Shown here: piece by piece, positions 7,871-17,435 of the stretch
Position numbering within the stretch: position 1 is the first letter of the stretch
Layout of the letters: each line of letters begins with the position of its first letter
From: Bacillota bacterium
GTDB lineage: Bacteria; Bacillota; Sulfobacillia; JAJYWN01; JAJZPE01
Direction: 5' to 3'
Length of the DNA: 64,000 nt
Assembly (NCBI GenBank): GCA_021787335.1
Contig: JAJYMC010000034.1
Span: 1-64,000 of the forward strand
Notes under the pieces: generated by a model
Seen by the model: the letters and a program-made list of their open reading frames with translations, nothing else
Databases searched by the model: none
Told to the model about the DNA's origin: nothing
Made by a program: the position numbers and the translations under genes

Positions 7871-8752
7871 CTACTTGACCGTCCAGGCGAGCGTGGCGAC
7901 CGAGTTGCCGCCGGGCACGCCTCTGTAGTAGGCCGCCAGGGTGTACTGTCCGGGCCTGACCTTCGGCAGCTCGATCTCATACGTCCGGGTCGAGCCGGGG
8001 GCGATCTGTTCAGTCCGGACGATCTGCGTGAACATCTGTCCGGTCGACCAGCGCCAGACTTCAGTACCGCCCTTCCGGGCGACCAGGTCGTAGTCCTGAC
8101 CGGTGGGCAAGGTGACGGTGACGGCGGCGGCGGACGTGTTGGTGACCGTCAGGACCACCTTGTTGGACGAGGGCTTGAGGGCCAAAGCGAACTGCAACGG
8201 GGCGGCCGGGCTGATCTTGCCGCCCGGCAGACGGCCCGCGGCGGCGGCCTTGGTCCGGAGAGGTTCCAGCGTCGCGATGAGGGTCAGCAGGCTGTCCGGC
8301 GGCTGCCCGCCGTCCTGGACCTCCACGCTCCAGTCGCCCTTGCCCTGCTTCACGGCGACCGAGTAGGTGAAGCCGTCGTAGATCGGCCTGGCCGGAAGAT
8401 ACTGGGGCTTCAGGCTCTGCCATTTGACGGCGGCGGCGGTCTTGAGGAACGTGGTCTTCTCGGCCTCCGAAAGGGCGCCGGTGGCCAGGGTCCGGCCGGT
8501 ATCGGTATAAGTCCAGCCTCCCTCGGACGTCAGGCGCAGTTCCTGATCGACCCCGGCGATACCCCCGCTGATCTTGTAGGTCAGTTCGAACGGGGTCTTG
8601 AGGCCGGCCTTGGTGCAACCCGCGGCCAGACCGGCGGTGAGAGCCAGGCTGAGGGCCAGGCTGAGGGCCAGGCTCAGAGCCAGGGCGAGGCCCAGACGGC
8701 TCCCGGAGCGGCGCAGCCCGCCCTGGACTCGCCGTCTTTGGCGCATGGTCAT
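7871..8752 (-). CDS. Lipoprotein with BsuPI (intracellular proteinase inhibitor)-like domain
   Basis: 293 residues. A basic N-terminus (MRQRRRV) and a long hydrophobic core lead to a lipobox-like LAAGC (Cys46), predicting lipid attachment and an extracytoplasmic location. The C-terminal 110 residues form a beta-rich BsuPI-type domain (VVLTVTNTSAAAVTVTLPTG, WSTGQMFTQ, QYTLAAYY). BsuPI domains occur in many exported Firmicutes proteins without proven inhibitor activity. The hydrophobic core is built from a repeated Ala-Leu-Ser-Leu unit encoded by tandem 12-base repeats. Start ATG 8752 follows GGGAGGT by about 9 bases; ATG 8746 is an alternative. Confidence 0.83.
   Translation of the reverse strand: MTMRQRRRVQGGLRRSGSRLGLALALSLALSLALSLALTAGLAAGCTKAGLKTPFELTYKISGGIAGVDQELRLTSEGGWTYTDTGRTLATGALSEAEKTTFLKTAAAVKWQSLKPQYLPARPIYDGFTYSVAVKQGKGDWSVEVQDGGQPPDSLLTLIATLEPLRTKAAAAGRLPGGKISPAAPLQFALALKPSSNKVVLTVTNTSAAAVTVTLPTGQDYDLVARKGGTEVWRWSTGQMFTQIVRTEQIAPGSTRTYEIELPKVRPGQYTLAAYYRGVPGGNSVATLAWTVK
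8643..8690. repeat. Four tandem 12-base repeats in the lipoprotein signal peptide
   Basis: Units beginning GCCAGGCTGAGG at 8643, 8655, 8667 (one variant) and 8679 (degenerate). They encode repeated LALS in the signal peptide. Unit length is a multiple of three, so copy changes keep frame. Confidence 0.88.
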
Positions 8753-9054
8753 TCGACATCAACCTCCCAAGGGCCCAGACGGCCCCCGCCGGTCCGGTCC
8801 GGCCCGACGGTGAAGCACCGGTAGAACCCTGTCTTAGCTTCGGCTTGACGCTCTATAGACTGACCTCGGCGGCCTTTTGTTCCAACCCAGAGATTGGAAT
8901 GAAGCCCCTCCTGATGGGCAAAATTACAACCGGCCGCACGGAGGAATTGCTTGGTAGCGAGCGAATTATACAAAGTCGTGTTGTGCCTGCGGAAGCCACA
9001 AAGCTTGAGTTCGCCTCGATTTCACGCTAGCCCGAGCTGGAAGGGGAGGACTGC
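8753..9054. other. Divergent intergenic region with an inverted repeat
   Basis: Between the lipoprotein and the EF-G paralogue. It contains TTCCAA-N8-TTGGAA (8880-8899), an operator-like palindrome, and a weak promoter candidate for the plus strand (TTGCTT at 8947, TATACA at 8967, spacer only 14). No gene seen. Confidence 0.4.
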
Positions 9055-11142
9055 ATGAGGAAGTACGCTACCGACCATCTCCGCAACATTGGTCTTATCG
9101 CCCACGGCGGCGCCGGCAAGACCTCGCTGGCCGAGGCGATGTTGTTCAGCGCCAAGGCTATCGACCGGCTGGGCCGGGTCGAGGACGGCACGGCGGCCAT
9201 GGATTATGACCCCGAGGAAGTCAGGCGCAAGGTGACCATCTCGGCCGCCGTGGCCCCGGTCGAGTGGCATGACTGCAAGGTCAACATCGTCGATACCCCG
9301 GGCTACTTTGACTTCGTCGGCGAAGTCAAGGCGACCCTGAGAATCATCGATACAGCCGTTGTCGTCATCGACGCGGTGGCCGGGGTCGAGGTCGGGACGG
9401 AGCTGGTCTGGCGGTACGCCAACGAGCCCGGGCTGCCCCGGATGGTCGTTGTCAACAAGATGGATCGCGAGAACGCCAACTTCGCCAAGGCCCTGGAGAA
9501 CCTGACCACGGCCTTTGGACACTCGGTCGTCCCCCTCCACCTGCCCATCGGCCAGGAGGCCAAGTTCCAGGGCCTCATCGACCTGGTCAAGATGAAGGCC
9601 TACTATTATAAGACCGACCTCTCGGGCAACTTCGACGAGAAGGATATCCCGGCCGACCTCGCCGCGGAGGCCCAGAAGGGCCGCGAGAAGCTGGTGGAGG
9701 CCGCCGCTGAGGCGGACGACGAGTTGCTCACCAAGTACCTCGACGGTCAGGAGCTATCGCCGCAGGAGGTCGAGTCCGGCCTCCGCAAGGGCGTCGCCCA
9801 GGGTAAGGTGGTCCCGGTGATGGTCGCCTCGGCGGCCAAGAACGTCGGGGCCCAGGCGGTCCTCGACGCCGTCGTCACCTACGCCCCGTCCCCGGCCGAC
9901 CGGCCGGCCGTGACCGGGGTCAACCCCAAGACCAAGGCCGAGGAGTCGCGTCTGGCCTCCGAGACCCAGCCCTTCGCGGCGCTGGTGTTCAAGACCATGG
10001 CCGACCCCTACGTCGGTCGCCTGACGCTGTTCCGGGTCATCTCGGGGGTCCTCAAGAGCGATTCCCACGCCTACAACGTCAATAAAGATAAGGATGAGCG
10101 GTTCGGCCAGCTCTTCGTCCCCCGTGCGAAGCAACAGGAACCGGTCCCGGAGGTCGTCGCCGGCGACATCGGCTCGGTGGCCAAGCTCCAGGCCACGGTG
10201 ACCGGCGACACGCTCTGCGACGCGGCCAACCCCATCGTCTTCCCGCCCATCCAGTTCCCGAACCCGGTCTACTCGGTGGCCATGAAGCCCAAGGCCAAGG
10301 GCGACGAGGAGAAGATAAGCTCCGGCCTGGCCCGCCTGCAGGAAGAGGACCCGACCTTCAAGGTCGGCCGCGAACCGGTCACCGGCGAGCTGCTCATCTC
10401 GGGCATGGGCGAGCTTCATCTGGACATCACCACCGACCGCCTGAACCGCAAGTTCCAGGTCTCGGTGACCCTGGACCAGCCGCGTGTCCCTTACAAGGAG
10501 ACCATCCGCGGCAGGGCCAAGGTCGAAGGGAAGCACAAGAAACAGTCGGGCGGCCGTGGCCAGTTCGGCGACGTCTGGGTCGAGTTCGAGCCCCTTCCGG
10601 ACCAGGACTTCGAGTTCGTCGACAAGGTCTTCGGCGGCTCCGTTCCGCGGCAGTTCATCCCGGCCGTGGAGAAGGGCATCCGCGAATCCATGCAGGAAGG
10701 CGTCCTGGCGGGCTACCCGATGACCAACTTCCGGGCCACCCTGTACGATGGTAAGTACCATCCGGTCGACTCCTCAGAAATGGCCTTCAAGATCGCCGGG
10801 TCGTTGGCCCTCAAGGAAGGTGCCAAGCAGGCCAGGCCGATCCTCCTCGAGCCCATCGTGGCGGCCGAGGTGATGGTCCCCGACGTCTTCATGGGCGATG
10901 TCATCGGCGACCTCAACAAGAAGCGCGGCAAGATCCTGGGCATGGAGCCGCAGGGCACGACCCAGGTCATCAAGGCCCTCGTGCCCCAGGCCGAGATGCG
11001 CCGCTACGCCATCGACCTTCGGTCGATCACCCAGGGTCGCGGGACGTTCACGATGGCCTTCGACCACTACGAGGAAGCCCCCGGGAACATCGCCGAGGCG
11101 GTCATCGCCGAAGCCAAGAAGGCCGAAGAGGCCGAGAAGTAA
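9055..11142 (+). CDS. Elongation factor G paralogue (EF-G2 type)
   Basis: 695 residues, full EF-G architecture: GTPase domain with G1 AHGGAGKT (17-24), switch/G3 DTPGYFDF (80-87) and G4 NKMD, then domains II to V including the [23 protein letters not shown] segment. It differs from the canonical EF-G in this window by GlyGly for IleAsp in G1 and by Tyr84 in place of the G3 histidine (DTPGH), as in known secondary EF-G copies. Function is probably auxiliary to translocation or ribosome recycling and cannot be fixed from sequence. Good ribosome site GGGGAGGA before ATG. Monocistronic, far from fusA. Confidence 0.9.
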   Translation: MRKYATDHLRNIGLIAHGGAGKTSLAEAMLFSAKAIDRLGRVEDGTAAMDYDPEEVRRKVTISAAVAPVEWHDCKVNIVDTPGYFDFVGEVKATLRIIDTAVVVIDAVAGVEVGTELVWRYANEPGLPRMVVVNKMDRENANFAKALENLTTAFGHSVVPLHLPIGQEAKFQGLIDLVKMKAYYYKTDLSGNFDEKDIPADLAAEAQKGREKLVEAAAEADDELLTKYLDGQELSPQEVESGLRKGVAQGKVVPVMVASAAKNVGAQAVLDAVVTYAPSPADRPAVTGVNPKTKAEESRLASETQPFAALVFKTMADPYVGRLTLFRVISGVLKSDSHAYNVNKDKDERFGQLFVPRAKQQEPVPEVVAGDIGSVAKLQATVTGDTLCDAANPIVFPPIQFPNPVYSVAMKPKAKGDEEKISSGLARLQEEDPTFKVGREPVTGELLISGMGELHLDITTDRLNRKFQVSVTLDQPRVPYKETIRGRAKVEGKHKKQSGGRGQFGDVWVEFEPLPDQDFEFVDKVFGGSVPRQFIPAVEKGIRESMQEGVLAGYPMTNFRATLYDGKYHPVDSSEMAFKIAGSLALKEGAKQARPILLEPIVAAEVMVPDVFMGDVIGDLNKKRGKILGMEPQGTTQVIKALVPQAEMRRYAIDLRSITQGRGTFTMAFDHYEEAPGNIAEAVIAEAKKAEEAEK

Positions 11143-11207
11143 GGGTGTCCCGGCGAGCGGGCGCCCGCCCGCCGTTCGGCCCACCGACAGAGTAACGATC
11201 TGCCTCC

Positions 11208-11232
11208 GGAGCCCGGCCCACGGCCGGGCTTC
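11208..11232 (+). terminator. Possible terminator after the EF-G paralogue
   Basis: AGCCCGGCC-CAC-GGCCGGGCT hairpin, strong stem but only a poor U-run (TCCGC), so confidence is low. Confidence 0.4.
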
Positions 11233-11342
11233 CGCATCCCCCGGCGCTGGGCGGGATACAATAATCCGGCCCTCGGCTGGCAGGGATTGCCTTTAATGAC
11301 GCACTTGCTCCGGCCAAAGCCTGAGTGGGAGGGGGTGTCGTT

Positions 11343-12545
11343 TTGGCAGCGCGCGTCTTCTTGCAGCCGGGCCGGGACCGGCGGATCCGGGACGGCCACC
11401 CGTGGGTCTTTGCCACCGAGGTCGACCGGGTCGAGGGGAAATTCGACCCCGGAGACATCGTCGACGTCACCAACAGCCGGGGACGTTTCCTCGGCCGCGG
11501 GTACATCAACCCCGCGTCGCAGATCATCGTCCGTCTCCTGACCCGCGTCGACGAGGCGATCGACGAGGGCTTCTTTCGTCGCCGGGTCGGGGAAGCCCTG
11601 AACTATCGCCGCCGGCTTTTCGGGGATCTGCCCGACGTGTCCCAGCGGGCCTTCCGGCTGGTCTTCGCCGAGGCCGACCATCTGCCGGCCCTGATCGTCG
11701 ACTACTTTGGCGGGTACGTCGTCTTTCAAGCCCTGTCCCTGGGCATCGACGTCCGCAAGGAACTCCTTCTGAGGCTGGTCCGCGAGGAGGGCGGCACGGA
11801 GTTCCCGGTCCGGGGGGTCTACGAACGGGACGACGTCCCGGTCCGCGAGCTCGAGGGCCTTTCGTTGGTCAAGGGCCCGTTCTTCGGCGACGTCCCTCCC
11901 AGGGTGTCCATCCGGGAGAACGACCTCGACCTCCTGGTCGACGTGGAGAAGGGGCAGAAGACCGGGTACTTCCTGGACCAGAGGGAGAACCGCGTGGCCA
12001 TCGCCCCCTATGTCCGCGGCGCTCGGGTCCTCGATTGTTTCTGCTACACGGGCGGGTTCGCGTGTGCCGCGGCGCGCCAGGGGGCGACCGAGGTCCTGGG
12101 GGTCGACGCTTCGCCCGAGGCCCTCGCCTTGGCCGGCGAGAACGCCGCCCGCAACGGTCTCAGCGACCGGGCACGGTTCACGGAAGAGAACGTCTTCGAC
12201 TTCCTGCGCCGCGCCGACGACGAGGGGCTGAGGTGGGACACCATCCTCCTCGACCCGCCGGCCTTTGCCAAGAACCGGGCCGCCCTTCCCGGGGCGCTGC
12301 GCGGGTACAAAGAGATCAACCTGCGGGCGATGAAACTCATCCCGCCAGGCGGGTTCCTCATCACCTCGTCGTGCTCGCAACATGTCTCAGAGGAACTCTT
12401 CCGGGAAGTCGTGGCCGCGGCGGCGGCCGACACCAGGCGGAGTGTCCGGGTCGTCGAGGTCCGTTCGCAGGGCCGCGACCACCCCTTCCTGCCGGCCGCG
12501 CCCGAGACCCGCTACCTGAAGTTCTTCGTCCTCCAGCTGAGCTGA
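11343..12545 (+). CDS. Class I SAM-dependent 23S rRNA methyltransferase, RlmI-like
   Basis: About 400 residues. An N-terminal PUA-like domain (GHPWVFATEV, GDIVDVTNSRG) is followed by a Rossmann methyltransferase with VLDCFCYTGGFACAAA (SAM loop), GVDASPEALALA, LLDPPAFAKN and the TSSCSQHVS motif bearing the catalytic cysteine of m5C RNA methyltransferases. By family it should methylate a cytosine in 23S rRNA. The TTG at 11343 is preferred over a GTG 18 bases earlier because GGAGGGGG lies 7-8 bases before it. A long overlapping frame in another phase (11402-12880) is a shadow. Confidence 0.9.
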   Translation: MAARVFLQPGRDRRIRDGHPWVFATEVDRVEGKFDPGDIVDVTNSRGRFLGRGYINPASQIIVRLLTRVDEAIDEGFFRRRVGEALNYRRRLFGDLPDVSQRAFRLVFAEADHLPALIVDYFGGYVVFQALSLGIDVRKELLLRLVREEGGTEFPVRGVYERDDVPVRELEGLSLVKGPFFGDVPPRVSIRENDLDLLVDVEKGQKTGYFLDQRENRVAIAPYVRGARVLDCFCYTGGFACAAARQGATEVLGVDASPEALALAGENAARNGLSDRARFTEENVFDFLRRADDEGLRWDTILLDPPAFAKNRAALPGALRGYKEINLRAMKLIPPGGFLITSSCSQHVSEELFREVVAAAAADTRRSVRVVEVRSQGRDHPFLPAAPETRYLKFFVLQLS

Positions 12546-12599
12546 CGGCCGGTTCGACCGCCCTGGCGAAAACCAACGGAAAAGCTCGGAATTTGAGTC

Positions 12600-12628
12600 T
12601 TGCCAGCCCTGCCCACCGTTGGTATAAT
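12600..12628 (+). promoter_or_regulatory. Sigma-A promoter of the ctsR operon
   Basis: TTGCCA (12600-12605), 17-base spacer, TATAAT (12623-12628). Confidence 0.85.
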
Positions 12629-12637
12629 GAAATCAAA

Positions 12638-12654
12638 GGTCAGGGATGGTCAAA
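12638..12654 (+). promoter_or_regulatory. CtsR operator
   Basis: GGTCAGG-GAT-GGTCAAA: a heptad direct repeat with 3-base spacing, matching the known CtsR target (GGTCAAA tandem repeat). It starts 9 bases after the -10 box and overlaps the first candidate start codon of ctsR, implying autoregulation of the whole operon. Confidence 0.82.
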
Positions 12655-13143
12655 CCGATGCCAAGTCTCAGTGACGAAATCGAGGTCTTCCTCAAGCGGA
12701 TGCTCGAGGAGGCCGCCGGCCGCGTCGAGATACGGCGGCAGAGGCTGGCCGCGCGCTTCGGTTGCGCCCCGTCCCAAATCAACTACGTCCTCGAGACCCG
12801 CTTCACGGTCGACCGGGGCTACTCCGTCGAGAGCCGGCGGGGCGGCCGCGGTTACATCCGAATCGTCAAGTTCAGCCTGAGCAGTCCGGAGTGGGCCATG
12901 GAGTACCTCGGCGACCGAATCGGGGACTTGCTGACCCAGCCGGAGGCCGAGGCGTTCATCGAGCGGCTGGGCGAGGACGGGTGCCTCAGCCCACGGGAGG
13001 TGGCCCTGATGAAGGCGGTCGTCGACCGCGAGGCCCTCGCGCTCGACCTGCCCTATCGCGACCGGCTCCGGGCCGCGCTGCTCAGGCGGATGGTGGCGGC
13101 CGTCCTCAGTTGCCCGCCGGTCGATGACCGGGCGGAGCAGTGA
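12646..13143 (+). CDS. ctsR: CtsR, transcriptional repressor of stress genes
   Basis: 165-residue class-III heat-shock repressor. The winged-helix DNA-binding half shows APSQINYVLETRF and the glycine-rich beta wing SRRGGRGYIRI; the C-terminal half (LSPREVALMKAV) is the dimerisation and McsB-responsive part. ATG 12646 has AAAGG upstream, but ATG 12658 aligns better with the usual CtsR N-terminus (MPSLSDEIEVFL), so either may be used. First gene of ctsR-mcsA-mcsB-clpC-radA-disA. The operator within its leader indicates repression of the operon by its own product. Confidence 0.96.
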   Translation: MVKPMPSLSDEIEVFLKRMLEEAAGRVEIRRQRLAARFGCAPSQINYVLETRFTVDRGYSVESRRGGRGYIRIVKFSLSSPEWAMEYLGDRIGDLLTQPEAEAFIERLGEDGCLSPREVALMKAVVDREALALDLPYRDRLRAALLRRMVAAVLSCPPVDDRAEQ

Positions 13144-13171
13144 GGACCGGTCGCCGAAGGGGAGGGGAACG

Positions 13172-13720
13172 ATGCTCTGTCAGGAGTGCCGCAAGCGTCC
13201 GGCCGTCGTCCGGGTGACGATGGTCGTCAATGGTCAAAAGGTCGAAATGCACATGTGTGAGGAGTGCGCCCGCAAGAAGAGCGAGCTCGATTTCCTGACC
13301 GACCCCAGCCTGCCCCTGCAGCAGCTCCTCGGCGGGCTCCTCGGTCACGAGCACGCTCAGGGTGCTCAGGCCGGGACGACCGAGCCGGAGAAGAGCTGCC
13401 CCGGCTGCGGGTCGACCTACCGGCAGTTCACCCAACTCGGCCGGCTCGGATGCAGCGAATGCTACACCGTGTTCGGTGACGAACTCCGGCCCATGGTCCG
13501 GCGCATCCACGGGTCCGTCATCCATGAAGGCAAGGTCCCCGCACGGACCGGCGGCGACCTCAAGATCAAGAAGGAAATGACCGACCGGCGGATCGCCCTG
13601 CAGAAGGCGGTCGCCAGGGAAGACTTCGAGACGGCCGCCAGGCTGCGCGATGAGATCAAGGACCTCGAGCGGCAGGTTGCCGAAGGCCACGCCGCCGAGC
13701 AGGGGAGGGAAGGGCGTTGA
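13172..13720 (+). CDS. mcsA: McsA, activator of protein arginine kinase
   Basis: 182 residues. Zinc-binding pairs CQEC and CEEC near the N-terminus, then CPGC and CSEC in the middle, are followed by a C-terminal UVR helical hairpin (KAVAREDFETAARLRDEIK). It is the partner that activates McsB and helps deliver substrates to ClpC. Start ATG follows GGGGAGGGG; an upstream GTG at 13124 is rejected. The stop overlaps the mcsB start, indicating translational coupling. Confidence 0.95.
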   Translation: MLCQECRKRPAVVRVTMVVNGQKVEMHMCEECARKKSELDFLTDPSLPLQQLLGGLLGHEHAQGAQAGTTEPEKSCPGCGSTYRQFTQLGRLGCSECYTVFGDELRPMVRRIHGSVIHEGKVPARTGGDLKIKKEMTDRRIALQKAVAREDFETAARLRDEIKDLERQVAEGHAAEQGREGR

Positions 13721-14826
13721 GACCTGAAGAGGCCACCGCCCGCCCGAGCGCCCTCTGGGTGACCGGGTCCGGTCCGCACGCCGACATCGTCATCTCCAGC
13801 CGCATCCGGCTGGCCCGCAACCTATCCGTTACGCCTTTCCCGCATGTCCTCAGCGCGGAAGGGGCGGAGGACGTCGTCCGGCGGGTCGAGACCGCCTTCA
13901 AGGCCCTGCAGGCCGAGGGGCGGCTGAAGGACCATACCTTCGTGCGCGTCGACCAACTGCCGCCGCTGAACCGCCAGGTCCTGGTGGAGAAACACCTCAT
14001 CAGCCCCCAGCACGCCCAGGAAGACAAACCGACGGCCCTCATCACCGACCCCGAGCAGACCGTCAGCGTGATGGTCAACGAAGAGGACCATCTCCGCATC
14101 CAGTGCCTGTTGCCCGGGCTGCAACTGGAGAAGGCCTGGGCGATGGCCAACGCCATGGACGACGCCCTGGAGGAGAAGCTTGACTTCGCCTTCGGGGAGC
14201 GTCTCGGGTACCTGACGGCCTGCCCGACCAACGTCGGCACGGGCCTCCGCGCCTCGGTCATGCTCCACCTCCCGGCCCTCATCCTGACCAACCAGGCGGC
14301 CCGCGTCGGCCACGCCGTGGTCAAACTCGGGCTGGCCATTCGCGGCCTCTACGGCGAGGGGACCGAGGCCCTGGGAAACATGTTCCAGGTATCAAACCAG
14401 GTCACCTTAGGGCAGACCGAAGAAGAGATAATCGATAACCTGCACGGGGTGACCGAGCAACTCGTCAGCAATGAGACGAATGCCCGGAAGTTCCTCATGA
14501 GCGAGAACCGGAGCCAGATCGAGGACCGGGTCAACCGGGCCTACGGCACCCTGGCCAACGCCAGGATAATGTCGTCGCAGGAGGCCATGCAGCTCTTTTC
14601 GGACCTGCGGCTGGGGGTCGACCTGGACCTCCTGCACCTGCGCCGCAAGAAGACTCTGAACGAATTGATGGTGGTCACCCGCCCGGCCTATCTGCAGCAG
14701 CTGGCCGGGGGCGAACTCGAACCCCTGCAGCGGGACATCAGGCGGGCTTCGCTCATCCGCGAGACCCTCCGCCTGACCGACCTTCCGCCGACGGGCGAAC
14801 CGGGCGGCGACCAGAAGACCCGATAA
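13717..14826 (+). CDS. mcsB: McsB, protein arginine kinase
   Basis: 369-residue member of the ATP:guanido phosphotransferase family that phosphorylates arginine on misfolded proteins and on CtsR. Motifs: SSRIRLARNL for phosphate binding, NEEDHLRIQCLLPG, and ACPTNVGTGLRASVM, which holds the conserved cysteine and nucleotide-binding arginine. TTG start overlaps the mcsA stop by three bases after GGGAGGGAAGGG. Arginine phosphorylation marks proteins for ClpC-ClpP, whose ATPase follows. Confidence 0.96.
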   Translation: MRPEEATARPSALWVTGSGPHADIVISSRIRLARNLSVTPFPHVLSAEGAEDVVRRVETAFKALQAEGRLKDHTFVRVDQLPPLNRQVLVEKHLISPQHAQEDKPTALITDPEQTVSVMVNEEDHLRIQCLLPGLQLEKAWAMANAMDDALEEKLDFAFGERLGYLTACPTNVGTGLRASVMLHLPALILTNQAARVGHAVVKLGLAIRGLYGEGTEALGNMFQVSNQVTLGQTEEEIIDNLHGVTEQLVSNETNARKFLMSENRSQIEDRVNRAYGTLANARIMSSQEAMQLFSDLRLGVDLDLLHLRRKKTLNELMVVTRPAYLQQLAGGELEPLQRDIRRASLIRETLRLTDLPPTGEPGGDQKTR

Positions 14827-14912
14827 GGCTTGGGGACACCTAAGACGCAAACCTGCGAGAGAATGAGATTTAACGTCTCTGAGCTCAAAACAAGGAGACA
14901 GGAGGGACGGCT

Positions 14913-17435
14913 TTGTTCAACATCTTTCACCGCTTCACCCCCCGGGCGCAGAACGTCATCACCTATGCCCAGGAGGAAGCGCAGCGCCACGGCTCAAGCT
15001 TTGTCGGCACCCAGCACCTTCTGCTCGGCCTGCTTCGCGATGGTGAGGGGGTCGCCGCCCGGGCTCTCCTGGCCATGGGTCTCGACCTGGACAAGGTCCG
15101 GGGCGAGGCCGAGAAGGTCGTCGGCAAGGCCGAAGGGGCCGGCGAGGGCGGGGCATTCTCGCCCCGCGCCAAGCGCGTCGTCATCGAACTGACCGCCGAG
15201 GAGGCCCGTGCCCTCGGCCACACCTATATCGGCACCGAACACATCCTCTTGGCCCTGATCCGCGAGGGCGAGGGCGTCGCCGCCCAGATCCTCGAGAGCC
15301 TGGGGGTCGACCTGGAGAAGGTCCGCGCCCAGGTGGTCGCCCTGACCGGCGGGGTCACTCCGCCGGCGGCGACCTCCGGCCAGCCGGGGGGACCGGCCAA
15401 GCCGCGTTCGAAGACCCCGACCCTCGACAACTTCGGCCGCGACCTGACGGCCATGGCCCGCGACGGCAAGCTCGACCCGGTCGTCGGCCGCGAGAAGGAG
15501 ACCGAGCGGGTCGTCCAGATCCTCAGCCGGCGGACCAAGAACAACCCGGTCCTCATCGGAGAGCCCGGCGTCGGCAAGACGGCCATCGCCGAGGGCCTCG
15601 CCCAGCGCATCGTCGCCGGAAAGGTCCCGGAGCTCTTGGCCAACCGGCGGGTCGTCACTCTCGACCTCGGCTCTCTGGTGGCCGGCTCGAAGTACCGCGG
15701 TGAGTTCGAGGAGCGCCTGAAGAAGGTGATGGACGAGATCCGTCACGCGGGCGACGTCATCCTGTTCATCGACGAGATGCACAACATCATCGGGGCGGGC
15801 GCGGCCGAGGGGGCCATCGACGCCTCGAGCATCCTCAAGCCGGCCCTGGCCCGGGGCGAGCTGCAGGCCATCGGGGCCACGACCATCGACGAGTACCGAA
15901 AGCACGTGGAGAAGGACTCGGCCCTGGAGCGTCGGTTCCAGCCGGTCATGGTCGAGGAACCGACGGTCGACGAGGCCATCGCTATCCTCTATGGCCTGCG
16001 CGATCGGTACGAGGCGCATCACCGGGTGACCATCACCGAGGAGGCCATCCAGGCCGCCGTGCGGCTGTCCGACCGCTACGTGACCGACCGGTTCCTGCCG
16101 GACAAGGCCATCGACCTGGTCGACGAGGCCGCCTCGCGCGTCCGGCTGCGCAGCTACATTGCGCCGCCCGACCTCAAGGACATGGAGCAGCGGCTGGACA
16201 CCCTGCACAAAGAGAAGGACGAGGCCGTCCAGTCGCAGGAGTTCGAGAAGGCCGCCCGTTTCCGTGACCAGGAACAGAAGCTCCGCGAACAGCTCGAGCA
16301 AGAGAAGCAGACCTGGCAGAAGAAGAAGGTCGCCGACCGGATCGCCGTGAACGCCGAGGACATCGCCCAGATCGTCTCGAGCTGGACCGGCATCCCCGTG
16401 TCGCAGATGGCCGTGGAAGAGTCCGAGCGCCTCCTCAAGCTCGAGGAGGTCATCCACTCCCGCATCGTCGACCAGGAGGAAGCGGTCAGGTCCGTCGCCC
16501 GTTCCATCCGGCGGGCCCGGGCCGGGCTCAAGGACCCAAAGCGCCCCATCGGTTCGTTCATCTTCCTCGGCCCCACCGGGGTCGGTAAGAGCGAGCTGGC
16601 CAAGGCCTTGGGCGAGGCCCTCTTCGGCGACGACGACGCGGTCATCCGCCTCGACATGTCGGAATACATGGAACGGCACAACGCCTCGCGGCTGGTCGGC
16701 GCGCCTCCGGGCTATGTCGGCTATGAGGAGGGCGGCCAGCTCACCGAGGCCGTGCGGCGGAAGCCATACTCGGTCATCCTCTTCGACGAGATCGAGAAGG
16801 CGCACCCCGAGGTGTTCAACATCCTCCTCCAGGTGCTCGAGGACGGGCGACTGACCGACGCCCAAGGCCGAACGGTGGACTTCCGAAACGCGGTCATCAT
16901 CATGACCGCCAACGTCGGCGCCCACCTCATCCACAAGGAAGGCGGGCTGGGGTTCCGGGTCGTCCACGACGAAGAAGGCTCCTACAAGCAGATGAAGGAT
17001 AAGGTCATGGACGAGGTCAAGCGGACCTTCCGCCCCGAGTTCCTCAACCGTGTCGACGACATCATCGTCTTCCGCCCGCTGACGGCCGAGAATCTGAAGG
17101 AAATCGTCAACTATATGTTGAAGGATGTGGCCAAGCGCCTCAAGGACAGCGGTTACGCGCTCGAGGTGTCAGAGGCGGCCAAGGAGAAGATCGCCGCCGA
17201 GGGCTTCGACCCCCAGTGGGGGGCCAGGCCGCTGCGGCGGGCCATCCAGCGCCTCATCGAGGACCCGCTGTCCGAGGAGCTCCTGAGGAACCGCTTCAAG
17301 CCGGGCAATGCTGTCCGGGCCGAGCTTCGTGACGGAGACATCGTCTTCGTCCAGGGCGAGGCCAAGTCCCCGGAGCCCGGGGAGGAGACGGCCGGACCGG
17401 CCGGCGCGGAACCGGTCACCGGGAGGAAGTCCTGA
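14913..17435 (+). CDS. clpC: ClpC, AAA+ protease unfoldase
   Basis: 840 residues. Two N-terminal Clp repeats (1-150) are followed by AAA domain 1 with Walker A GEPGVGKT (216-223) and VILFIDEMH, a middle coiled-coil UVR segment ([15 protein letters not shown]), AAA domain 2 with GPTGVGKS (553-560) and [13 protein letters not shown], and a D2-small domain. Works as a hexamer feeding ClpP and recognises phosphoarginine-tagged substrates. TTG start after AGGAGACAGGAGGGA. The mcsB-clpC gap is 86 bases with no evident promoter. Confidence 0.97.
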   Translation: MFNIFHRFTPRAQNVITYAQEEAQRHGSSFVGTQHLLLGLLRDGEGVAARALLAMGLDLDKVRGEAEKVVGKAEGAGEGGAFSPRAKRVVIELTAEEARALGHTYIGTEHILLALIREGEGVAAQILESLGVDLEKVRAQVVALTGGVTPPAATSGQPGGPAKPRSKTPTLDNFGRDLTAMARDGKLDPVVGREKETERVVQILSRRTKNNPVLIGEPGVGKTAIAEGLAQRIVAGKVPELLANRRVVTLDLGSLVAGSKYRGEFEERLKKVMDEIRHAGDVILFIDEMHNIIGAGAAEGAIDASSILKPALARGELQAIGATTIDEYRKHVEKDSALERRFQPVMVEEPTVDEAIAILYGLRDRYEAHHRVTITEEAIQAAVRLSDRYVTDRFLPDKAIDLVDEAASRVRLRSYIAPPDLKDMEQRLDTLHKEKDEAVQSQEFEKAARFRDQEQKLREQLEQEKQTWQKKKVADRIAVNAEDIAQIVSSWTGIPVSQMAVEESERLLKLEEVIHSRIVDQEEAVRSVARSIRRARAGLKDPKRPIGSFIFLGPTGVGKSELAKALGEALFGDDDAVIRLDMSEYMERHNASRLVGAPPGYVGYEEGGQLTEAVRRKPYSVILFDEIEKAHPEVFNILLQVLEDGRLTDAQGRTVDFRNAVIIMTANVGAHLIHKEGGLGFRVVHDEEGSYKQMKDKVMDEVKRTFRPEFLNRVDDIIVFRPLTAENLKEIVNYMLKDVAKRLKDSGYALEVSEAAKEKIAAEGFDPQWGARPLRRAIQRLIEDPLSEELLRNRFKPGNAVRAELRDGDIVFVQGEAKSPEPGEETAGPAGAEPVTGRKS

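Noticed and set aside
11402-12880. 492-codon plus-strand frame across the rlmI-like gene into ctsR
   Set aside because: Overlaps two well-identified genes in another phase; Arg/Pro/Gly-rich composition typical of a shifted frame.
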